Positions 33,154-41,663 of a stretch of DNA of 64,000 nt are shown one piece after another. This DNA is from an uncultured Alistipes sp. (GTDB lineage Bacteria > Bacteroidota > Bacteroidia > Bacteroidales > Rikenellaceae), in contig CAAGGL010000020.1 of the NCBI GenBank assembly GCA_900769405.1, positions 1-64,000 on the forward strand, given 5' to 3'. The notes beneath the pieces were generated by a model that was given only the letters and a program-made list of their open reading frames with translations, was not told the DNA's origin and made no database searches. Each line of letters begins with the position of its first letter. The first letter of the stretch is position 1. The position numbers were made by a program, and so were the translations under genes.

Positions 33154-34428
33154 ATGAAACTTACCTCAACCCACCGCGCGGGTAACGCCCTGCATCACAA
33201 TATCTTCACCCGATATTTTGCAATCGCGGCCACGTTATTTAGCCTTACGACGGCAACTGCCTGCGGGCAGGCTCCCGCGCAAAATAGCGCCGAGAGCACA
33301 GCCGAGATCGCGCCCAAGCCCATACCCGAGGGCGCCATTCGATTCGATTACAAAAATCACCTATATTTCGACGCTGTGATACGCGACACGCTCCCCGTGC
33401 GACTTGTTTTCGACACGGGCAACACCAATCTGCTGCTCGATTCGACCTTCTATGCCGAGAATTTTGCCACACAAGGCACGCTACGCAGAGCCTTTATAGG
33501 AGGTGCCGGCAACAGCAGAGAGATCGCGTGGCTCGACATCAGCAAATGGACATATAAAGTTGGCGACCACGATTTTACAGGCCCGCAAGCGGTGGTAGTC
33601 AATCTGCGCAAAATTCTGGGTAACAACGTCGACGGTTTGTTCGGAATGGAGTTTATGCGCGGGCGCAAGGTCGAGTTTAACTATGCCGACGAGTATATCC
33701 GTTTTCTGAGTAGCGAAGAGCAACCCGACAACAGCTACACCTGCATCGACTGCAAATGGCTCGACGACAGCAAGACGCGAATCATCCTCCCCGCGACGTT
33801 GCAACTCGACGCAACGACCTCGCGCGAGGGTCTTTTCTTGGTCGATTTAGGCTCGTCGGGAACAGTCACTATAAATAGCAGCAGCGTTGCGAAGATGGGT
33901 TTGCAGGGTCGCTCGGACGTCAGCAAGATGACCTACGCCGTGGGTGGCATTGGCGGCTCACGCACCGACTATATGTTCAAATTAGCGGACGTCGAGCTGG
34001 GCGGATTGAGCGTAAAGGATATTCGCGGCGATTACTCGGGCAACGCGGCTGGATCGTTGGCCGACAAGCGTTACGACGGTCTGATTGGCAACCTACTTTT
34101 GGAGCGTTTCGATGTGGTGTTCGACTTTGCGGAGTGCAAGATATGGCTGCGCCCGAATCGCAATTTCGACAAGGCCGATCATCCGTTCTTTGGTGTTGCG
34201 CTCACGCCTCAAAAGGATTATTGGACAGTTAATGGGTTGCTTGAAGGTGGCAACGCCGAGAAGGCGGGAATGAAACGCGGCGATAAGATCGTGAAGATCA
34301 ACGGCAAATCACCCTGCGAAATGAGCAAAGAGGAGCAGCTCGCGCTGATCAACTCGCCCGCGCCGTGGCGCGCAACGATCGAGCGCAATGGCTCGACAAT
34401 CGAGGTTGAGATCACGCCCGAGGATTAA
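33154..34428 (+). CDS. Exported retropepsin-like aspartyl protease with PDZ domain
   Basis: A protein of 424 residues with an N-terminal export signal (hydrophobic to about residue 32, ending near TACGQ; a lipoprotein is possible). There are two aspartyl-protease-like halves: FDTGNTNLLLD with Asp87, and VDLGSSGTVTINSS with Asp231, where DTG has become DLG. A PDZ domain follows at about 340-424 (GGNAEKAGMKRGDKIVKING). Such proteins are common in Bacteroidetes and are presumed periplasmic. The start at 33154 gives a normal signal; an upstream in-frame start at 33046 would place odd residues before it and precedes the weak -7-like TATCTTG at 33117. Substrate unknown. Confidence 0.8.
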   Translation: MKLTSTHRAGNALHHNIFTRYFAIAATLFSLTTATACGQAPAQNSAESTAEIAPKPIPEGAIRFDYKNHLYFDAVIRDTLPVRLVFDTGNTNLLLDSTFYAENFATQGTLRRAFIGGAGNSREIAWLDISKWTYKVGDHDFTGPQAVVVNLRKILGNNVDGLFGMEFMRGRKVEFNYADEYIRFLSSEEQPDNSYTCIDCKWLDDSKTRIILPATLQLDATTSREGLFLVDLGSSGTVTINSSSVAKMGLQGRSDVSKMTYAVGGIGGSRTDYMFKLADVELGGLSVKDIRGDYSGNAAGSLADKRYDGLIGNLLLERFDVVFDFAECKIWLRPNRNFDKADHPFFGVALTPQKDYWTVNGLLEGGNAEKAGMKRGDKIVKINGKSPCEMSKEEQLALINSPAPWRATIERNGSTIEVEITPED

Positions 34429-34441
34429 TCACCATCGCCCT

Positions 34442-34482
34442 AAAAAAAACAGTCCCGTCGGCGTGTGCCGGCGGGACTTGCT
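34442..34482. terminator. Bidirectional terminator
   Basis: AGTCCCGTCGGC-gtgt-GCCGGCGGGACT with one wobble, an A-run on the left and T-rich sequence on the right. It separates the converging protease and M16 genes. Confidence 0.8.
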
Positions 34483-34508
34483 TTATATATAAATATGTAT
34501 CGGCGCGA

Positions 34509-37409
34509 TTAGTAGCCGAAGATCTCCTCCTGCGAGAGGAAGGTGATCGGACCCAGCGTGCGCAGATAGTTCAGGTCGAGGTTCTTCGAGTCGCCCAAAA
34601 TCAGGTAGTAGTAGTTGCGATCCTTAACCCACTGCTCCTGAACCGCCTTCACGTCGTCGAGGGTCATCGTCTGAACCTTCTCGAATACGGCGCGAGCGCG
34701 GTCGCAATCAAGACCCATATCGCGGGTACGGATAAAGGCATTCAGCACACTCGCCTTGGTGTAGCGCAGCGTGCGTATCTGGTTAATATACGACTCCTTA
34801 GCCACGTTGAACGCTGCCTCGCTCTCGGGCATCGTGTTGATGATCTCGTCGAATGCCTCGATAGCCTGCTTCATCTTATCGTTCTGGGTTGCGATGTAAG
34901 CGGTGAAAGAGTATTCACCATCGGCATACGTAGGTGTGCTCATATAGGCACGTGCCGAGTAAGCCAGACCGCGCGCCTCGCGCATCTCCTGGAACACGAT
35001 ACCGCTCATACCGCCACCGAAGTACTCGTTGTAGAGGTCGAGGTCGGCATCGTTCGCAACGTCGAACTTCTCGCCACGATTCGAATACTGGATATAGTAG
35101 ATCTGGTTAGCGTCGTACTCAGCGATAAAGACCTTGTTCTCGGGCGTCGTAACATTAGCCAGACGCTTGATTTCGAGCGGCTGCAACTCCTCGGGGACAT
35201 TGTGGTGCTCGTTCAACGATGCGAGCAGTTCCTCCTTGGTTGCGGGACCGTAGTAAGTAACGGTGTGCTGCTTGCTGAACATCTCACGCACCTTCGCGAG
35301 CAACTCCTCCGAGGTGAGTGCCATCAACTCCTCGTTCGACAAACGCGCCTTCATACCCTCCTCGCCATAGACCACATACGACTGCAAAGCCGAGAAGTTA
35401 CGCGACTGGTTGAGCTTAGCGTTAGCGCGCGATTTTAGCTCATTCTGCTTTACGTTTGCCAAAATCGTCTCGTCGGCAACGGCATTAGCCACCAGGTCCT
35501 CAACGATATCCATCGCCTGAGCCATATTCTCGCCCAGACCCGAGATCGAAATATAGCAACGCGACGAACTTGCACGCAGGTTGAAGCCGCAAGCCAAACC
35601 ATAGAGCTCCGATTGTATCTGCTCGGCTGTCTTAGCCAGCGTACCTAGATACTCAGCATAGTTGAATGCCAGACCCAATGCAGGGTCGTTCAACGTACCC
35701 AGATCGAACATATACTCCAACGAGAAGTAGTCGGTGGTGGTGTTCTGCTTGTAGAGCACCTCGATACCCGACTGCGCCTCGAAACGGCTCATATCCTTCT
35801 CGAAATCGACAAAGCGCGGCTCGATAGGCTTAACCTCCGAGGCTACAATTTCTTTCAGGAAGTCGCTCTGAGCGTCACGGTTGGTTACGATCGGGGTGAT
35901 CTCGGGCTTAGCGATCTTCTGCTCGTTGGGATCCTTGCCCTGACGTTTGTAGATGATTGCGTAGTTCTGCTCGCCCAACTTCTCGTTAGCGAAACGAACG
36001 ATGTCCTCCTTGGTGATCTTCGACAGACGGTCGAACATCGCAACCTCGTCCTTCCACTCGACACCATTGATGAACGACTGAACGTAAGCGTCAGCACGAC
36101 CATCGTTCGAATCGAGGTACTGCATCATCTCCAACTTGTAGTTATTGACCGCTGCTGCGATCAACTTCTCGTCGAAGTCGCCCGCGCGCAACTTAGCAAC
36201 CTCACCCAACAGCAGATCGCGCACCTCTTCGAGCGTCTGACCCTGCTTGGGACGACCGGCCAGCTGCATATAGCCATAGTCCGCCGAAATCGAGGGGTAA
36301 CCGTATGCGCTCAGGGTCTTCTGCTGCTGATTAAGATTGAGGTCGATCAGACCTGCCTGACCATTGAAGAGAATACTACCCACGATGTTAGCCAAATCTG
36401 CGTCAGCCGAGGTAGCACCGCCCAAACGCCAGCCGATAGCCACGTTTGCAGCGTCAAGACCCAAAACCTCCTTAACGATAGGCTCGGTGATGGGCTGCTC
36501 GGGCTCATACTCCAAAACGGGGATCTCGGGGTTGGGCTGCATATCGCCAAAGTACTGATCAACCAGCGCGATCATCTGCTCAGGATCGAAATCACCCGAC
36601 AGACAGATTGCCATATTGTTGGGCACGTAGTACTGATCGTGATAGTTCTTCACGTTGGTGATCGAGGGGTTCTTCAAATGCTCCTGAGTACCCAGCACGG
36701 TCTGCTTACCATAGGGGTGGTTGGGGAACAGCGCAGCGTTCATCGCCTCGTAAACCTTGCGGTTGTCCTGCGTGAGCGACATATTCTTCTCCTCGTATAT
36801 GGTTTCGAGCTCGGTGTGGAAACCGCGAATCACTACGTTCTTAAAGCGGTCAGCCTCGATTTTGAGCCAATTCTCAACCTGATTCGAGGGAATGTTCTCG
36901 ACATAAACGGTCATATCGTAGCCCGTATAGGCGTTGGTGCCCTGAGCACCGATCGAAGCCATCAGCTTGTCGTATTCGTTGGGAATAGCCAACTTCGACG
37001 CCTCGTAGCTGATCGAGTCGATACGCTTGTAGAGAGCCTTGCGCTCAGCCTCATCCTCGGTCTTGCGATAGACCTCGAAGAGCTGCTCGATCTCATCGAG
37101 CATAGGCTTCTCGGCAGCGTAGTCCTGCGTACCGAACGACTGCGTACCCTTGAACATCAGGTGCTCGAAGTAGTGAGCCAGACCGGTGGTCTCTGCGGGG
37201 TCATTCTTACCACCCACGCGAACAGCGATGTAGGTCTGGATTCGGGGCTCCTCGTCACTGACCGACATATATACTTTCAGACCGTTATCGAGCGTATAGA
37301 TACGGGTCTGAGTCGGATCGCCCTTGACGCTCTCGTAAGCGTACTTCGATCCGCAAGCCGTGAGCAGCATAGCCGCCACGACCGTCATCAATGCTAAAAT
37401 TCTCTTCAT
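34509..37409 (-). CDS. M16-family zinc peptidase, lipoprotein
   Basis: A protein of 966 residues with a lipoprotein signal (AMLLTAC, Cys19). It has the inverted zinc motif HYFEH (His79, Glu82, His83) in the first M16 domain, followed by the usual TNAYTGYDMTVYVENIP region. The second half (from about 530) is an M16-like domain without zinc ligands. The two-half layout matches pitrilysin/insulinase-type single-chain enzymes that degrade peptides inside a closed chamber. It is probably periplasmic or outer membrane attached. It lies 27 bases after the DUF456 gene and is likely co-transcribed with it. Substrate unknown. Confidence 0.92.
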   Translation of the reverse strand: MKRILALMTVVAAMLLTACGSKYAYESVKGDPTQTRIYTLDNGLKVYMSVSDEEPRIQTYIAVRVGGKNDPAETTGLAHYFEHLMFKGTQSFGTQDYAAEKPMLDEIEQLFEVYRKTEDEAERKALYKRIDSISYEASKLAIPNEYDKLMASIGAQGTNAYTGYDMTVYVENIPSNQVENWLKIEADRFKNVVIRGFHTELETIYEEKNMSLTQDNRKVYEAMNAALFPNHPYGKQTVLGTQEHLKNPSITNVKNYHDQYYVPNNMAICLSGDFDPEQMIALVDQYFGDMQPNPEIPVLEYEPEQPITEPIVKEVLGLDAANVAIGWRLGGATSADADLANIVGSILFNGQAGLIDLNLNQQQKTLSAYGYPSISADYGYMQLAGRPKQGQTLEEVRDLLLGEVAKLRAGDFDEKLIAAAVNNYKLEMMQYLDSNDGRADAYVQSFINGVEWKDEVAMFDRLSKITKEDIVRFANEKLGEQNYAIIYKRQGKDPNEQKIAKPEITPIVTNRDAQSDFLKEIVASEVKPIEPRFVDFEKDMSRFEAQSGIEVLYKQNTTTDYFSLEYMFDLGTLNDPALGLAFNYAEYLGTLAKTAEQIQSELYGLACGFNLRASSSRCYISISGLGENMAQAMDIVEDLVANAVADETILANVKQNELKSRANAKLNQSRNFSALQSYVVYGEEGMKARLSNEELMALTSEELLAKVREMFSKQHTVTYYGPATKEELLASLNEHHNVPEELQPLEIKRLANVTTPENKVFIAEYDANQIYYIQYSNRGEKFDVANDADLDLYNEYFGGGMSGIVFQEMREARGLAYSARAYMSTPTYADGEYSFTAYIATQNDKMKQAIEAFDEIINTMPESEAAFNVAKESYINQIRTLRYTKASVLNAFIRTRDMGLDCDRARAVFEKVQTMTLDDVKAVQEQWVKDRNYYYLILGDSKNLDLNYLRTLGPITFLSQEEIFGY

Positions 37410-37436
37410 ATCGTTTGAAATTTGTTAGTTACTTTT

Positions 37437-37979
37437 TTATGCAAACCACCCTGTGATTGTGCTCCACCAACCGCTAACCGTGTCACCATAGCCGACAAAC
37501 ACGCCGCCCATATCGCCGATGATGTAGATCAGCATTGCAATCGAGGCGATCAGTTTGATACCCGTGCCGACGATGAACGACAAAAAGGCACCAAAGCCGA
37601 CTCGAATTGCCTTGGCCGAGTCGTCACGATTGACCGTCATCTCGCCCACCACGGCGCCGACGAACGGGCCGAGGATCAAACCCATCGGGCCCATAAACAG
37701 ACCCACGATCATACCGATCGTTGCGCCCGTAGCGCCACTCTTCGATCCGCCAAAGCGGCGCGACAGCCACGCCGGCAGCAGATAATCGGCCACCGAAACC
37801 AGAATCGTCACGATCAGGAAGGTGATCAAGATCGGTTTCGAAAGGGTCGAATATTCGGTGCAGGCCATCACGAGCATACCGACATAGCAGATCGGTGTTC
37901 CGGGCAGCACCGGCAAAATACAGCCTGCAACACCCACCACGGCGAGCAGCAGTGCCAAAACAGCCAAAAATGTATCCAT
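37437..37979 (-). CDS. DUF456 membrane protein
   Basis: A protein of 180 residues with about four or five membrane segments. The DUF456 pattern is clear: an N-terminal CILPVLPGTP loop and later GATIGMIVGLFMGPMGLILGPFVGAVVGE, rich in Gly like membrane-packing repeats. No function is established. It precedes the M16 peptidase gene and probably shares its transcript, with a TACCTTTG box 76 bases upstream. Confidence 0.85.
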   Translation of the reverse strand: MDTFLAVLALLLAVVGVAGCILPVLPGTPICYVGMLVMACTEYSTLSKPILITFLIVTILVSVADYLLPAWLSRRFGGSKSGATGATIGMIVGLFMGPMGLILGPFVGAVVGEMTVNRDDSAKAIRVGFGAFLSFIVGTGIKLIASIAMLIYIIGDMGGVFVGYGDTVSGWWSTITGWFA

Positions 37980-38054
37980 TTTACTCTCCTAATTAAGACG
38001 CACCAGCAACCCAAAAGTTACGTGGCGCGGCACTAAAAAATCTTTTTTAATATA

Positions 38055-38062
38055 CAAAGGTA
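38055..38062 (-). promoter_or_regulatory. -7 box of the DUF456-M16 unit
   Basis: TACCTTTG on the minus strand, 76 bases before the ATG at 37979. Confidence 0.6.
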
Positions 38063-38160
38063 TGAAAAATGTTCGGAAAGACACACATTCGCGCGAACTA
38101 ATTTTGCAGACCGAGCCGCAAGTGCCCTGCGCGAGGGGTTGATATTTCGGTTTTTATGTG

Positions 38161-38168
38161 TATATTTG
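38161..38168 (+). promoter_or_regulatory. -7 box of the dipeptidyl peptidase III gene
   Basis: TATATTTG, 32 bases before the ATG at 38200. Its position inside the longer frame starting at 38158 supports the later start. Confidence 0.65.
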
Positions 38169-38199
38169 CGACAAAATTTACACTAAAATCCGAACAAAG

Positions 38200-40224
38200 A
38201 TGAAAAAATTTTTAACTCTCATTATGATGACATCGATCATTGCTTCGTGTACTCAGGAGCAGACCGAGAGCGATTTCCGCTGGGTTGTCGATCGTTTCGA
38301 CGACGTGAAGGTGATCCGCTATCAGGTTCCCGAATTCGACGCTCTTGATTTGGAGCAGAAGTTGTTGGTTTACTATCTGGGCGAGGCTGCAAAGTGCGGT
38401 CGCGACATTATGTTCGACCAGAACTTCAAGTACAATCTGGCTATCCGCCGCACCCTCGAAGGTATCTACACCAACTACAAGGGCGACCCCAACAACGAGG
38501 AGTGGCAGAAGGTTGTTAAGTACCTGAAAAAGGTGTGGTTCGCTAACGGTATCCACCACCATTACAGTATGGATAAGTTCCAGCCCGAGTTCTCGCAGGA
38601 GTACTTCGAGAAGCTGGTCGAGGCTACCCCCGACAGCGCACTGCCCCTCGATTTCGGTACTCGCGAGGAGTTGATGGCTGCTATCGTTCCCGCGATGTTC
38701 GACTCGTCGCTCTATGCTCGCCGTTTGGATCAGAGCGAGGGCGTGGATATGATCACCGCATCGGCTAACAACTACTACGACGGCGTAACCCAGAAGGAGG
38801 TTGAGAAGTTCTACGCAGATATGATCGACCACAACGATCCTCAGCCCATTTCGTACGGTCTGAACTCGCAGCTGACCAAGGACGAGAACGGCAAGGTGGT
38901 TGAGCGCGTTTGGAAGCAGGGCGGTATGTACGGCGAGGCTATCGACCAGATCGTTTACTGGTTGGAGAAGGCTGCCGAGGTAGCTGCTCCCACTCAGAAG
39001 GAGATCATCGACGCGCTGGTAGCATACTACAAGAGCGGCAATCTGCGCGATTTCGACAAGTATAACATTTTGTGGGTTCAGGACGTTGTTTCGAACATCG
39101 ACTTCGTTAACGGCTTTATCGAGGACTATGGCGATCCTATGGGTCGCAAGGCATCGTGGGAGTCGAACGTGAGCCTGCGTAGCGACGAGGCTACCAAGCG
39201 CACCGAGCTTATCAGCGCAAATGCTCAGTGGTTCGAGGACAACTCGCCCGTAAATCCCGCATTCCGCAAGCCCGAGGTTAAGGGTGTTTCGGCTAAGGTT
39301 ATCAACGTGGCTATGCTCGGTGGCGACTGCTACCCCGCTACCCCGATCGGTATCAACCTGCCCAACGCCGACTGGATTCGCCGCGACTACGGCTCGAAGT
39401 CGGTAACCATCGACAACATCACCTACGCATACAAGCAGGCAGCTAAGGGCAACGGCTTCAACGAGGAGTTTATCCTGCGCGAGGAGGATCGTGCTCGCAT
39501 CGAGGAGTTTGGCGCACTGGGTGACAACCTCCACACCGACCTGCACGAGTGCCTCGGTCACGGTTCGGGTCAGCTGGCTCCGGGTACTAAGGGTGGCGAG
39601 TTGAAGAACTACGGCTCGACCCTCGAAGAGACCCGCGCCGACCTGTTCGGCCTGTACTATCTGGGCGACGAGAAGCTCGTTGAGTTGGGCCTGATTCCCT
39701 CGCTCGACGTTGCTAAGGCTCAGTATGCAAGCTACATCGTGAACGGTATGATGACTCAGTACTCGCGCATCGAGTTCGGCAAGGATGTCGAGGAGGCTCA
39801 TATGCGTAACCGCAAGATCATCGCTGAGTGGTGCTACGAGAAGGGTCAGGCAGACAACGTGATCGAGTGGGTTGAGCAGGATGGCAAGCGCTATCTGGTT
39901 GTAAACGACTTCGATAAGCTGCGCGAGCTGTTCGGTCAGATGCTCTACGAGGTGCAGCGCATCAAGTCGGAGGGCGATTTCGAGGCTGGTAAGGCTCTGG
40001 TTGAGAACTACGGCGTGAAGATCGATCCCGCTCTGCACAAGGAGGTTCTGGATCGCTACAACGCACTGAACATCGAGCCGTTTGGTGGTTTCATCAACCC
40101 CGAGCTGGTTCCCGTAATGAAGGGCGATCAGATCGTCGATGTTAAGGTTGAGTACGTTGACAGCTACACTGATCAGATGCTTAACTACTCGAAGAACTAC
40201 TCGTTCCTGCCTACTCGCAACTAA
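38200..40224 (+). CDS. Dipeptidyl peptidase III (M49), lipoprotein
   Basis: A protein of 674 residues with a lipoprotein signal (TSIIASC). The M49 zinc site is HECLGH (His449, Glu450, His454), with EETRAD (Glu476-Glu477 region) providing the third ligand. It removes dipeptides from peptide N-termini. Bacteroidetes members are often exported, unlike the cytosolic eukaryotic enzymes. Codon use is biased (GAG, GCT, AAG), suggesting good expression. It ends before a strong terminator at 40243. With the M16 peptidase it suggests periplasmic peptide breakdown. Confidence 0.93.
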   Translation: MKKFLTLIMMTSIIASCTQEQTESDFRWVVDRFDDVKVIRYQVPEFDALDLEQKLLVYYLGEAAKCGRDIMFDQNFKYNLAIRRTLEGIYTNYKGDPNNEEWQKVVKYLKKVWFANGIHHHYSMDKFQPEFSQEYFEKLVEATPDSALPLDFGTREELMAAIVPAMFDSSLYARRLDQSEGVDMITASANNYYDGVTQKEVEKFYADMIDHNDPQPISYGLNSQLTKDENGKVVERVWKQGGMYGEAIDQIVYWLEKAAEVAAPTQKEIIDALVAYYKSGNLRDFDKYNILWVQDVVSNIDFVNGFIEDYGDPMGRKASWESNVSLRSDEATKRTELISANAQWFEDNSPVNPAFRKPEVKGVSAKVINVAMLGGDCYPATPIGINLPNADWIRRDYGSKSVTIDNITYAYKQAAKGNGFNEEFILREEDRARIEEFGALGDNLHTDLHECLGHGSGQLAPGTKGGELKNYGSTLEETRADLFGLYYLGDEKLVELGLIPSLDVAKAQYASYIVNGMMTQYSRIEFGKDVEEAHMRNRKIIAEWCYEKGQADNVIEWVEQDGKRYLVVNDFDKLRELFGQMLYEVQRIKSEGDFEAGKALVENYGVKIDPALHKEVLDRYNALNIEPFGGFINPELVPVMKGDQIVDVKVEYVDSYTDQMLNYSKNYSFLPTRN

Positions 40225-40242
40225 TCCGCGAAAGGACGAATT

Positions 40243-40277
40243 GAAAAAGCCGCGCCCCTCAGGGTGCGGCTTTTTTC
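40243..40277 (+). terminator. Dipeptidyl peptidase III gene terminator
   Basis: GAAAAAGCCGC ... GCGGCTTTTTTC with an inner CCC-ctca-GGG. It is followed at once by AATTCAC-type seven-base repeats. Confidence 0.88.
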
Positions 40278-40305
40278 AATTCACAATTCACAATTCAAAA
40301 TTATT
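40278..40305 (-). repeat. 7-base-period repeat AATTCAC x2, AATTCAA, AATTATT
   Basis: Four consecutive seven-base units, the reverse complement of the GTGAATT units elsewhere, directly after a terminator. Confidence 0.65.
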
Positions 40306-40307
40306 AT

Positions 40308-40339
40308 TCATTGGCGCAATTTATTCTCATCATTGGCGA
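40308..40339 (+). repeat. Fragments of the composite repeat arm
   Basis: TCATTGGCG (40308-40316) and TCATCATTGGCGA (40327-40339) match the outer arm of the composite repeat at 145 and 48968. No complementary arm follows, so this looks like decayed copies. Confidence 0.45.
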
Positions 40340-40372
40340 TCGTTCCAGATTGCGAAGGTGCGAAACAGACAC

Positions 40373-40404
40373 AAAAAGCCACGCCCCCATCGAGCGTGGC
40401 TTAA
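40373..40404 (-). terminator. Nucleotidyltransferase gene terminator
   Basis: AAGCCACGC (40376-40384) pairs perfectly with GCGTGGCTT (40394-40402), followed on the minus strand by a T-run. Confidence 0.82.
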
Positions 40405-40406
40405 TT

Positions 40407-40427
40407 GTGAATTCTGAATTTTGAATT
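40407..40427 (+). repeat. 7-base-period repeat GTGAATT/CTGAATT/TTGAATT
   Basis: Three seven-base units lie between the terminator and the stop codon of the nucleotidyltransferase gene, touching the stop itself. Confidence 0.65.
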
Positions 40428-41337
40428 AGAACAATCGCTCGGGATACTCGCCCGCTGCAACCAGCGCGTTGAGTTTAGCAATCACGCCCTCACGATCCTC
40501 AGCGTAGGTAACGCCGAACCACTGCGAGGTGGTATCGAGCACCTTAACGCGAGCTACGCCCTTCGTGATCAAGTGATTGACCATATGGGGAATATAGAAC
40601 TCAGCCTTCGGATTCGAGATGTTGTTACGCAGATACTCCGAGAAGTACTCCTCCGAATAGCGGAAGTAGTCGGGCGTAAAGCCCCACATATTCATCGACA
40701 CGGGGGTCTGGTCGTCGGTCGAAACCTTGAAACCGTTGTCGCCCGTGAAGGTGATCTTACCATCGACGCGGCAGATGTCGGTACGCTCGACGATACCCGT
40801 CAGGAAGTTCTCTTTGTCGGTCGAGCAGACGCCGCGCGACACCGTACCCGACTCCGAGAGGGTGTTACCCACTCGGAAACCGACCATACAGTAGTTGTTC
40901 TCGCCCTTGGTCTGCATCAACTCGCGGCCAATCACCGCAAAGCTGTCACGACCATAGAAATCGTCGGCATTGATCACCAAGAAGGGTTCGCTGATCACCT
41001 TTGCGCCCATCATCACGGCGTGGTTTGTACCCCACGGTTTGGTGCGACCCTCGGGAGCCTTGAAACCCTCGGGCAGTGCGTCGATCGACTGGAACACCAA
41101 TTCAACGGGGATATGATTCTCATATTTGGGCAGGATCAGGCGGCGGAAATCCTCCTCGAAATCGCGGCGGATAACGAATACCACCTTACCAAAACCTGCT
41201 CGTATAGCGTCATAAATCGAATAATCCATAATGGTCTCGCCGCTGGGACCAACCGAGTCCAGCTGCTTCAAACCTCCATAGCGCGAGCCCATACCCGCAG
41301 CCATCACCATCAATGTAGGTTTCACGTTTTCGCTCAT
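40426..41337 (-). CDS. Sugar-phosphate nucleotidyltransferase
   Basis: A protein of 303 residues with the nucleotidyltransferase loop MAAGMGSRYGGLKQLDSVG at the N-terminus and VINADDFYGRD near residue 120, where Asp residues bind metal and sugar nucleotide. It probably transfers UMP, GMP or dTMP to a sugar 1-phosphate in the cytoplasm for cell-surface glycan synthesis. The exact sugar cannot be read. It is a single-gene unit with a consensus promoter box (41393-41400, minus strand) and a terminator. Confidence 0.8.
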   Translation of the reverse strand: MSENVKPTLMVMAAGMGSRYGGLKQLDSVGPSGETIMDYSIYDAIRAGFGKVVFVIRRDFEEDFRRLILPKYENHIPVELVFQSIDALPEGFKAPEGRTKPWGTNHAVMMGAKVISEPFLVINADDFYGRDSFAVIGRELMQTKGENNYCMVGFRVGNTLSESGTVSRGVCSTDKENFLTGIVERTDICRVDGKITFTGDNGFKVSTDDQTPVSMNMWGFTPDYFRYSEEYFSEYLRNNISNPKAEFYIPHMVNHLITKGVARVKVLDTTSQWFGVTYAEDREGVIAKLNALVAAGEYPERLF

Positions 41338-41392
41338 TATCTATCTCCTAAATATTATTCTTTTCAGCAATCTTTATGCTCATTTCAGACGG

Positions 41393-41400
41393 CAAAGGTA
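41393..41400 (-). promoter_or_regulatory. -7 box of the nucleotidyltransferase gene
   Basis: TACCTTTG on the minus strand, 55 bases before the ATG. The 326-base gap 41338-41663 otherwise holds the divergent AGCS promoter (41570) and a hairpin AAACGGC/GCCGTTT (41595-41616); no small gene is visible. Confidence 0.65.
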
Positions 41401-41569
41401 CGCTTTCTTTCTCAAATTTCGCAACTTAGCTCCAACATTTCTTCAAAACACGCCCGCAAACAGCCTCACAAGCCACTGAGAGCGCCAATCGCCCTTGCAA
41501 AAAATATACATCTTTGCCAACGACAGGCTCTTTTCGCGCCGCGGGAGCAATTATTTGGACGAAAATTCG

Positions 41570-41577
41570 TACCTTTG
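41570..41577 (+). promoter_or_regulatory. -7 box of the alanine symporter gene
   Basis: TACCTTTG, giving a leader of about 80 bases that contains the AAACGGC/GCCGTTT hairpin (41595-41616). Confidence 0.65.
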
Positions 41578-41663
41578 CCGAATATTTTCATACTAAACGG
41601 CGAATGTAGGCCGTTTGACGGGGCATTTGAACCCGATTTATTAAAGACATTTTTTGAAAGACA

